From positions 1 to 11,710 of the forward strand of contig JAVEEE010000349.1 of NCBI GenBank assembly GCA_030840615.1: DNA of 11,710 bases, written 5' to 3'. The notes beneath the pieces are model-generated. The model was not told the origin of the DNA. It did not search any database and saw only the letters and a list, made by a program, of their open reading frames with translations. Source of the stretch: Frankiaceae bacterium. GTDB taxonomy: Bacteria; Actinomycetota; Actinomycetes; JAFAQI01. The translations under genes were made by a program, and so were the position numbers. This document shows, piece by piece, positions 5,616 through 11,710 of this stretch; positions within the stretch are counted from its first letter, which is position 1, and every line of letters begins with the position of its first letter.

Positions 5616-7145
5616 GTGTGCCGCGTTCGTCACGCCGACGGCGTGGCGGGCGAAGTCGAAGACCGGCTGCGGATAGACCGACAGCCCCAGCGTCGCCGCC
5701 AAGCTGATCGACACTCCCGCCGTGACGGTCGGTGACCGGCGCGCCGCAACTGTCGGCGCGCGGACGGGTTCCTCGTCGTCGGCTCCCGCGAACATCAGCG
5801 CGGCCACGCGCAGGTAGTAGGCAAGCCCGATGACGGCGTTGACGGCTGCGACGACCGCGAGCCAGGTGACGTGCCCATGGACGGCCTCGCGGAGGACGAC
5901 GACCTTGGCGAACAACCCGGCGACACCCGGTGGCAGGCCAGCCAGCGCTGTGAGGAAGAGCGCGAACACGATGGCCAGCAGCGGCGACCGCCGGACCAGA
6001 CCGCGGAGGTCCGTGATGGCACCTCGTGGCTCGCGCCGCATCACCGCGATCGCGCACGCGAACGCGCCGAGATTCATCGCGACGTAGATGGCCAGGTAGA
6101 TCAACAGCGCCTCGCCCGCGGACTTCAGCTCCGGGATGTCGCGGCCGGCGCTGGTCGCGGCGACGCCGAGCGGCACCAGCATGTAGCCAGCTTGCGCGAC
6201 CGTCGACCAGGCGAGCAGGCGAACGAGGTGCCACTGCCGCAGCGCGACCAGGTTGCCGACCGTCATGGTGACCGCAGCGAGGACAGCGACCACCGGCCCC
6301 CACACGTCGGCGTAAGGCCCGAAAGCGTCGAACAGCAGCACCAGCAACCCGGCGAAACCGGCCGCCTTCGACGCCGTGGACAGGAACGCCGCCACCGGCA
6401 CCGGAGCACCCTGGTAGGTGTCCGGCGTCCAGAAGTGGAACGGCACCGCCGACACCTTGAACGCGAAGCCGACGACGACGAGCACGACAGCGGCAGCGGC
6501 CAACGACGACTTCGGGCCTCCGGCGACGTGGACGCCGTCCAGCGCCGATCGGATGCCGTCGACCTGCAGCGTGCCGGTCACGCCGTAGGTCAGCGCCATG
6601 CCGTAGACGGTCAGGCCGGTCGAGACCACCGAGAAGAGGAAGAACTTCAGCGCAGCCTCGCTGGCCCGCGCATCGCCGCGACGCAACCCCACCAGCACGA
6701 ACGCCGGCAGCGAGACGACCTCCAACGCGACCAGCAAGGTGATCAGGTCGCGCCCGGCGGCGAGCACGAGCATGCCCGTCGCTGACGACAACAGCAGGAA
6801 GTGGAACTCACCGGTCGGCAGGCTCTCCTCGGCGATCGCACTGCGCGACAGCAGCAGGACCACGACCAGGACGATCAGGAACAACAGCTGGAAGAACATC
6901 GTGAAGTCGTCGGTGACGTAGGCGCAGCCGGCGTGCGGGTAGCAGAAGGTGCCACGGGCATTGTCGGTGGCCAGCCAGCCGGTGAATCCCAGCGCGCCGA
7001 GCGTTCCGGCCAGTGCAATCCACGTCGCTGCCCCCCGTCGCGACGGCGGCAGGAACAGGTCGAGCAACAGGACGACGACCGCGGTGAGTCCCAGCACGAC
7101 GGGCGGTCCGATCGCGGCATAGTCGATGCTCTGGATGACGCTCAT
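5610..7145 (-). CDS. nuoN: NADH-quinone oxidoreductase subunit N
   Basis: The 511-residue product is an antiporter-like subunit of the proton-pumping membrane arm of respiratory complex I. The conserved charged residues of this family are present: E142 in ALEVVSLPAFVLVGL (helix 5), K230 in FAFKVSAVPFHFWTPD (helix 7), K260 in STASKAAGF (helix 8) and K414 in GLFAKVVVL (helix 12). About fourteen hydrophobic helices can be traced. The ATG at 7145 overlaps the nuoM stop (ATGA); the reading frame extends 18 codons further upstream, but those residues are charged and lie inside nuoM, so they were excluded. Two cysteines (C68, C74) lie in an early loop just before DDFTMFF, probably outside the membrane. 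It is the last nuo gene here, 28 bases before corA. Confidence 0.96.
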   Translation of the reverse strand: MSVIQSIDYAAIGPPVVLGLTAVVVLLLDLFLPPSRRGAATWIALAGTLGALGFTGWLATDNARGTFCYPHAGCAYVTDDFTMFFQLLFLIVLVVVLLLSRSAIAEESLPTGEFHFLLLSSATGMLVLAAGRDLITLLVALEVVSLPAFVLVGLRRGDARASEAALKFFLFSVVSTGLTVYGMALTYGVTGTLQVDGIRSALDGVHVAGGPKSSLAAAAVVLVVVGFAFKVSAVPFHFWTPDTYQGAPVPVAAFLSTASKAAGFAGLLVLLFDAFGPYADVWGPVVAVLAAVTMTVGNLVALRQWHLVRLLAWSTVAQAGYMLVPLGVAATSAGRDIPELKSAGEALLIYLAIYVAMNLGAFACAIAVMRREPRGAITDLRGLVRRSPLLAIVFALFLTALAGLPPGVAGLFAKVVVLREAVHGHVTWLAVVAAVNAVIGLAYYLRVAALMFAGADDEEPVRAPTVAARRSPTVTAGVSISLAATLGLSVYPQPVFDFARHAVGVTNAAHP

Positions 7146-8650
7146 CGGAAGAGTCCCGTCACAGCGGCGTCGCTGATGCCGAGGACCAGCCGCGGCCACA
7201 GCCCGATCGCGAGAGCGAGCAGCGTGAGCGGGATCCAGGCGGCCAGGTCGGCGGCGACGGCGTCGGGGAGCGGCGCGTCACGCCAGCGACCGACCACCAC
7301 GCCGAACGTCACCCGGCGGAGCATGGCGAGGAAGTAGACCGCGGTGAGCACCGTGCCGAGTCCGGCCACGGCCATGAGGACGACGAAGAAGGGCCGGGAC
7401 AACGCAGCCGCGGGCGAGTAGGCACCGAGCATCGCGAGCATCTCGCCCCAGAACCCGGCAAGGCCGGGCAGACCCAGGCTGGCGATGGCGGCGAAGAGCG
7501 TCAACCCGCCGAGGACCGGCACTTTGGCGAGCAGGCCGCCGCCCAGCTCTTCGATGTCGCTGGTGTGGAAGCGGTCCTTGACTCCGCCGACCAGGAAGAA
7601 GAGCAGCCCGGTGATGACGCCATGCGCGATGTTGCCGATCAGCGCTCCCTGGATGCCGATCGGCGTCAACGTCGCTATGCCGAGAAGCACGAAACCCATG
7701 TGGCCGACGCTGGAGAACGCGATGAGCCGCTTGAGGTCGCCATGGCGCGACCGCGCGACACCGAGACAGGCGAGAGCGGCGTAGACGATGCCGATGACCG
7801 CGAGCACGCCCATGGCCGGCGCCGCGCGCCGCGCGCCGTCCGGCACGTCGGCGATCGCGACGCGCACCAGCCCGTAGGTCCCCATCTTGAGCAGCACACC
7901 GGCGAGCAGCACCGAGCCGACGGTGGGTGCCTCGGTGTGCGCGTCGGGGAGCCACGTGTGTAGCGGCCACATCGGGCTCTTCACGCCGAATCCCACGAGG
8001 AGCAGAACGAACGCGAGCAGCTGAGTGCCGGCACCGATGCCGCGGCCGTGCCGGTCGGCGAGCGCAACCATGTCGAACGTCCCGGCGGCGGCGTAGATGA
8101 CGAGGAAGCCGACCAGCATCAGCGCCGAGCCCAGCAACGTGAAGAGGATGAACTTGGTCGCCGCCGGGCCCCGGCCCGGTCCACCCCACGCAGCGATGAG
8201 GAAGTACATGGGGATCAGCACGACCTCGAAGAAAAGGAAGAACAAAACGAGGTCGGCGGCAACGAACGTACCGAGCACCCCCACCTCGAGCAGCAGCACG
8301 AGCGCGAGCAGCTGGCGGACCCGGCCCGGCTCGGGCACAGATCCGCAAGTCCAGACAGCGCACAGCAGCGTCAGCAGCGCGGTCAGCGCGACGAGGGGAA
8401 GGCTGATGCCGTCGACACCGAGGTGGAACCGCACGTCGATGGCCGGGAGCCAGCGCGCGTCGACCGTGTCCTGCAGCCGAGCGGCAGCGCCGTAGTCGAA
8501 GCGCGTCGCCGCGACGACGGCGACGAGGAACGTAGCCCCCGTCGCGACAACGCCAAGTGCCTTCGCGGCACGGTCGCTCAGCGGTACGACGGCGAGGGCG
8601 GCCGCACCAGTCGTCGGCACGCCGAGCAACAGCGGCAGCGTTGCGCTCAC
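7142..8650 (-). CDS. nuoM: NADH-quinone oxidoreductase subunit M
   Basis: This 502-residue antiporter-like subunit of complex I contains the family signatures. E142 is in FFEVVLIPMYFLI, K224 in GFGVKSPMWPLHTWLPDAHTEAPT (residues 220-243), K255 in LLKMGTYG, H317 in SSVGHMGFVLLG, and E403 in GFWGEMLAM replaces lysine as the terminal helix-12 residue, as is normal for NuoM. The start is the GTG at 8650 overlapping the nuoL stop (GTGA), giving MSATLPLLLG. The open frame continues another 253 codons upstream, but that part is arginine-rich and lies out of frame within nuoL, so it is not coding. It overlaps nuoN by 4 bases. Together with NuoL and NuoN it would provide three of the proton channels. 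Confidence 0.96.
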   Translation of the reverse strand: MSATLPLLLGVPTTGAAALAVVPLSDRAAKALGVVATGATFLVAVVAATRFDYGAAARLQDTVDARWLPAIDVRFHLGVDGISLPLVALTALLTLLCAVWTCGSVPEPGRVRQLLALVLLLEVGVLGTFVAADLVLFFLFFEVVLIPMYFLIAAWGGPGRGPAATKFILFTLLGSALMLVGFLVIYAAAGTFDMVALADRHGRGIGAGTQLLAFVLLLVGFGVKSPMWPLHTWLPDAHTEAPTVGSVLLAGVLLKMGTYGLVRVAIADVPDGARRAAPAMGVLAVIGIVYAALACLGVARSRHGDLKRLIAFSSVGHMGFVLLGIATLTPIGIQGALIGNIAHGVITGLLFFLVGGVKDRFHTSDIEELGGGLLAKVPVLGGLTLFAAIASLGLPGLAGFWGEMLAMLGAYSPAAALSRPFFVVLMAVAGLGTVLTAVYFLAMLRRVTFGVVVGRWRDAPLPDAVAADLAAWIPLTLLALAIGLWPRLVLGISDAAVTGLFR

Positions 8651-10497
8651 GCAGCGACCGCCACCGAGACGGAGATGACCACGATGAGGACGCCGATGAC
8701 CAGCGCACTCAGGTAGGCCTGCACGTTGCCGTTCTGCAGCAGCCGCAAGCCGCCACCCGCCAGCGAGGCCGTCCGCCCGGTGCCGACAACGGTCGCGTCC
8801 AGACCGCGTCGATCGATTTCGACGACGGCAGCTGCCAGCGCGTGCACAGGGCGGATGAGGACGGCGGAGTAGGCCTCGTCGACCCAGAACGCCCGCCGCA
8901 ACGGCAGCGCCGCACGGCCGAGGGCGTCGATGGGGTCGGTCGCAGGCTGCCGCCGGTGCTGCCAGGCGAGCAGGCCCACTGCGAGCAACGCCACCGCTGA
9001 GGTGAGCAGCACGCCTCCGATGCCGACGTGCAGCGGCTCCGACCCGGCGGGCACCCCGAACCAGCTGCGCACGCCGTACGACGAAGGAAGCACCGGCGCG
9101 CCGAGCAGCACCGCGAAGCCGGCGAGCAACACCAACGGCCCTGTCATCACCAGCGGCGCCTCGTGCAGCCGCGCGTGTCCGCGGTAGGAGCCCAGGAACG
9201 TCCGGAGCACCAGCCGGGTGACGTAGGCCGCTGTCACGAAGACGGTCACGAGCCCGACGACGTAGACCGAGGTCCCGAGACCGCCGCCATGCTCGCGGGC
9301 AGCCGCCAGGATGCCGTCCTTGCTGAACGCGCCTGCGAACGGCGGGATGCCGGCGAGCGCGCCGGCTCCGACCAGCGCGGTGCCGAACGTCAGCGGCATC
9401 CGGCGCCACAACCCGCCCATCTCGCTCATGAGGTTGGTGCCGACGGTGCGCAACACCGAGCCGGCAGCCAGGAACAACAGCGCCTTGAACGCCGCATGCG
9501 TCAGCAGGTGCCAGACACTTGCGGTCCAGCCGCCGACCGCGAGACCCGCCGCCATGTAGGCGAGCTGGCTGACCGTCGACCAGGCGAGCACGCGTTTGAG
9601 GTCGTCCTCAGCGAATGCGGCCAGCGCTGCGCCCAGCATCGTGATGCACGCGATGATGCCGAGCACGGTGAGGGCGACCGGCGCGGCCAGGAACACGGGG
9701 TAGAGCCGGGCGACCACGTAGATGCCGGCCGCAACCATCGTCGCGGCGTGGATGAGCGCGCTGACCGGCGTCGGGCCCGCCATGGCATCGGGAAGCCAGA
9801 CGTGCAAGGGGAACTGCGCGCTCTTGCCGACGACACCGCACAGCAGCAGCAGCGCACCGGCGACGACAGTCGTGTGCGGCATGCTGCCGGCGCCAGCCGT
9901 CACGGCGCTGACGTCGAAGCTGCCTGCACCGACACCGAGGACGAAGATGCCGAAGAGAAAGCCGGTGTCACCGATGCGGGTCGTGACGAACGCCTTGACG
10001 GCGGCTGCCCGGGCGCCTTCGGTCTGCCAGTAGTGGCCGACCAACAGGTAGGAGCACAGGCCCATGACCTCCCAGCCGATGAGCAGCTCGAACAGGTCGC
10101 TGGCCACGACGACCAGAAGCATCGCGGAGGTGAACAGCGAGATCTCGGCGGCGTAAGTCGAGTAGCGCGGGTCGCCGGCCATGTAGGCCGTGGAGTAGAC
10201 CTGCACCAGCAGTGCGACGACGCAGACCATGACCGCGACGACCGCCGCCAGCCCGTCGACCCGGGTGCCGACGTTGAGGCCGATGCCACCGATCGGTGTC
10301 CAGGCACGGGCGCTCTCGTGCACCCGGGCCGGATCGCCCTCGACCGCCACCACGAGAGCCACTGCAACGACGAGCGCTCCCGCGCTGCCGACGATCGCCA
10401 CGACCGCCGGACCACCCGGCACCAGCCGCCAGCCGACGAGCCCGAGCGCAGCGGCAACCGCCGGAAGCGCCGGCAGCAACCACGCCCACTCCGTCAC
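8647..10497 (-). CDS. nuoL: NADH-quinone oxidoreductase subunit L
   Basis: The 616-residue distal antiporter-like subunit of complex I shows the expected proton-path residues: E143 in GWEVMGLCSYLLVGHYW, K225 in GVVGKSAQFPLHVWLPDAM, H250 in SALIHAATMV, H334 and K338 in LLTHAAFKALLF, and K393 in FSKDGIL. The C-terminal part holds the VDEAYSAVLIRP segment and a final hydrophobic helix (about 592-615) ending the protein. This matches the NuoL extension that forms a long lateral helix along the membrane arm and an extra anchoring helix. The start is a GTG overlapping the nuoK stop (GTGA). The length is typical. It overlaps nuoM by 4 bases. Confidence 0.96.
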   Translation of the reverse strand: MTEWAWLLPALPAVAAALGLVGWRLVPGGPAVVAIVGSAGALVVAVALVVAVEGDPARVHESARAWTPIGGIGLNVGTRVDGLAAVVAVMVCVVALLVQVYSTAYMAGDPRYSTYAAEISLFTSAMLLVVVASDLFELLIGWEVMGLCSYLLVGHYWQTEGARAAAVKAFVTTRIGDTGFLFGIFVLGVGAGSFDVSAVTAGAGSMPHTTVVAGALLLLCGVVGKSAQFPLHVWLPDAMAGPTPVSALIHAATMVAAGIYVVARLYPVFLAAPVALTVLGIIACITMLGAALAAFAEDDLKRVLAWSTVSQLAYMAAGLAVGGWTASVWHLLTHAAFKALLFLAAGSVLRTVGTNLMSEMGGLWRRMPLTFGTALVGAGALAGIPPFAGAFSKDGILAAAREHGGGLGTSVYVVGLVTVFVTAAYVTRLVLRTFLGSYRGHARLHEAPLVMTGPLVLLAGFAVLLGAPVLPSSYGVRSWFGVPAGSEPLHVGIGGVLLTSAVALLAVGLLAWQHRRQPATDPIDALGRAALPLRRAFWVDEAYSAVLIRPVHALAAAVVEIDRRGLDATVVGTGRTASLAGGGLRLLQNGNVQAYLSALVIGVLIVVISVSVAVAA

Positions 10498-10847
10498 GGC
10501 GCCGAGTCCGAAGCGACGGTGTCTGCCCTGGCAGGTGGGTCCCGGTCGGCCAGCTGCGTGAGCGCGTCGACGGCGACCGTGTCACGGAGGCGGAAGACGG
10601 CGAGCACGATGGCCAGCCCGACCCCGACCTCCGCCGCGGCGACGACCACGACGAAGAGCGCGAACACCTGACCGCCGTGCAGGTTGTCCTTGAACCACGC
10701 GTCGAAGGCCACCAGGTCGAGGTTCGCCGCATTGAGCATGAGCTCGACGGCCATCAGCACGGCCACGGCGTTGCGCCGGGCCAGCACGCCGTAGACCCCG
10801 GTGCCGAACAGCAGCGCGGAGAGGCCCACCGCGAGTGAGAGGTGCAT
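10494..10847 (-). CDS. nuoK: NADH-quinone oxidoreductase subunit K
   Basis: The 117-residue product has three membrane helices (about 3-21, 28-50 and 59-85). The two buried glutamates of NuoK are present: E35 in LMAVELMLNAANL and E73 in AAAEVGVGLAIV. They belong to the hydrophilic axis that links quinone chemistry to proton pumping. The ATG shares one base with the nuoJ stop (TGATG). The frame is open far upstream, but that part is the nuoJ sequence in another frame. NuoK is usually about 100 residues; here a polar tail of about 20 residues (from TQLADRD onward) follows the last helix. It overlaps nuoL by 4 bases. Confidence 0.95.
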   Translation of the reverse strand: MHLSLAVGLSALLFGTGVYGVLARRNAVAVLMAVELMLNAANLDLVAFDAWFKDNLHGGQVFALFVVVVAAAEVGVGLAIVLAVFRLRDTVAVDALTQLADRDPPARADTVASDSAP

Positions 10848-11389
10848 CAGGCCCGGTCCGCCTGCTCGGCGTCGCTGACCTCGCGGCGGGTCAGCACGAT
10901 GGCCCCGACCAGTGCCGCGAGCAGCAGCACGCTGGCGATCTCGAAAGGCAGGACGAAGAAGCGGAAGACGGCCGCGCCGATCACCCGCCCGTCGCCGACC
11001 GCGGTGTGATGGATGTCGACGTAAGCACCGCGGAACGCCGAGATGACGAGCGTGCCGAGCACACCGGTCGTGGCAAGGCCTGCGAGTGCCGCCAGCGGCC
11101 GGTTGCCGCTGTCGAGACCGCCCGCGCCGCCCGCGGGCTGCGGACCGATCGGCGCCCGGGTCAGCATCGCGCCGAACAGCATGAGCACGACGATCGCGCC
11201 GATGTAGATGAGCACCTGCACCCACGCGACGAACTCCGCGGTGAGCACGAGGTAGCACCCGGCCAGGGCTCCGAAGCAGACGACGAGCCACAGCGCCGCG
11301 TGGATCACGTTGGGTGACGTTACGACCAGCACGGCCGCCGCCAGGCAGACGACGCCGAGCAGGGCGAAGACAACGTCAGCGCCGGTCAT
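10847..11389 (-). CDS. nuoJ: NADH-quinone oxidoreductase subunit J
   Basis: The 180-residue membrane subunit has five predicted helices. The core VQVLIYIGAIVVLMLF (57-72) is the conserved third helix of NuoJ, which contains a pi-bulge in complex I structures and takes part in coupling. Helix 5 is FEIASVLLLAALVGAIVL (149-166). The ATG at 11389 was chosen because it overlaps the nuoI stop (ATGA) and has GAGGA 6 bases upstream (plus-strand 11396-11400); the longer open frame upstream is the nuoI sequence out of frame. A loop at about 83-98 is glycine-rich (GGAGGLDSGN). It is followed by nuoK with a one-base overlap. Confidence 0.95.
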   Translation of the reverse strand: MTGADVVFALLGVVCLAAAVLVVTSPNVIHAALWLVVCFGALAGCYLVLTAEFVAWVQVLIYIGAIVVLMLFGAMLTRAPIGPQPAGGAGGLDSGNRPLAALAGLATTGVLGTLVISAFRGAYVDIHHTAVGDGRVIGAAVFRFFVLPFEIASVLLLAALVGAIVLTRREVSDAEQADRA

Positions 11390-11710
11390 TCGGCGTCCTC
11401 GCCGTTGGTCGTACGACGTCGGACCGGGCCGCCGCCGGTGACCTCCTTCGCCGGCTCCGCGTTGGCCACCTCGGCCGGCGGCGGCGGCACGGTCCACATC
11501 CAGTCGCGTAGTCGCTGCCGCTCGTGCGTCAGCTCGACGACGTCGTGCGACGCGTACTCGAACTCCGGTGACCAGAACAGTGCGTCGAACGGGCATACGT
11601 CGATGCAGATGCCGCAATACATGCAGAGGGCGTAGTCGATGGCGAACCGGTCGAGCACGTTGCGGGTGCGCTCGCGGCCGCCTTCCGTCGTCGCCGGGAT
11701 CGTCTCCTTG
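11386..11710 (-). CDS. nuoI: NADH-quinone oxidoreductase subunit I, C-terminal part
   Basis: The gene runs off the right edge of the window; 107 residues are visible. The frame is open through the edge, so the GTG at 11658 is not a real start. RFAIDYALCMYCGICIDVCP (encoded at about 11590-11649) contains the CxxCxxCxxxCP motif that binds one of the two 4Fe-4S clusters of NuoI; the first motif must lie outside the window. After FDALFWSPEFEYA comes a LTHERQRL segment, then a proline/alanine-rich polar tail. NuoI carries electrons between the peripheral arm and the last cluster (N2) near the quinone site. The stop overlaps the nuoJ start (ATGA). Whether nuoE, F and G precede it cannot be seen. 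Confidence 0.92.
   Translation of the reverse strand, partial: KETIPATTEGGRERTRNVLDRFAIDYALCMYCGICIDVCPFDALFWSPEFEYASHDVVELTHERQRLRDWMWTVPPPPAEVANAEPAKEVTGGGPVRRRTTNGEDAE

Noticed and set aside
7278..8708. A 476-codon minus-strand frame overlapping nuoM.
   Set aside because: Arginine-rich and without recognisable domains; the overlapping nuoM frame is clearly the coding one.
8651..9409. An open frame upstream of and continuous with nuoM that would give a 755-residue product.
   Set aside because: The extra 253 residues are arginine-rich, lack membrane character and lie out of frame within nuoL, whose own frame is well conserved. The GTG at 8650, overlapping the nuoL stop, fits the NuoM N terminus.
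9028..10671. A 547-codon plus-strand open frame opposite nuoL and nuoK.
   Set aside because: High GC leaves long stop-free frames opposite real genes. Its translation is a monotonous mix of R, D, E, H, Q and A with no domain, whereas NuoL on the other strand has all key residues.
10848..11291. An upstream extension of nuoK giving a 265-residue product.
   Set aside because: The extension is nuoJ read in another frame. The ATG at 10847 gives the normal three-helix NuoK.
1..11710. Defence island, prophage, integron or insertion sequence.
   Set aside because: No integrase, transposase, terminal inverted repeats, toxin-antitoxin pair or nuclease is encoded. The tRNA gene is intact, and I saw no repeat of its 3' end elsewhere in the window to suggest an attachment site.

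Overview
The window is very GC-rich DNA (roughly 70% by eye) with dense, overlapping genes. Gene content and protein style (PadR-controlled ABC/FtsX exporter, two-hydrophobic-helix CorA ending in basic residues plus DWL, actinobacterial-looking Nuo subunits) point to a high-GC Actinomycetota chromosome. I cannot name a genus. No mobile element, CRISPR array or clear sign of horizontal transfer is visible. No stretch over 300 bases lacks a gene; the longest non-coding gap is 66 bases.

Left part (1-621): a tRNA-Tyr gene (GTA anticodon, encoded CCA) on the minus strand, divergent from yajQ on the plus strand. Only 37 bases separate the tRNA 5' end from the yajQ start codon.

Middle (630-4600, plus strand): a three-gene operon of a PadR-family regulator, an ABC ATPase of the MacB/LolD type and an 890-residue FtsX-type permease. 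Consecutive genes overlap by 4 bases. The only intergenic gap upstream holds a promoter whose spacer and -10 region are covered by two abutting 13-bp palindromes, CATAC-N3-GTATG, a strong candidate operator for the PadR protein. The likely picture is a self-repressed export or envelope-remodelling module induced by an unknown ligand.

Right part (4607-11710, minus strand): the distal half of a respiratory complex I operon in the order nuoI (5' end beyond the window), nuoJ, nuoK, nuoL, nuoM, nuoN. Every junction is a 1- or 4-base start/stop overlap. A CorA-type divalent cation channel gene follows 28 bases after nuoN and may be read from the same transcript. The visible Nuo genes encode the membrane proton-pumping arm (J, K, L, M, N) plus the C-terminal half of the NuoI iron-sulfur subunit. 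The nuo-corA unit and the ABC operon converge with 6 bases between stop codons.

I found no convincing new system. The best points for a second look are the tandem-palindrome operator, the undetermined electron-input module of this complex I, and corA at the end of the nuo operon.
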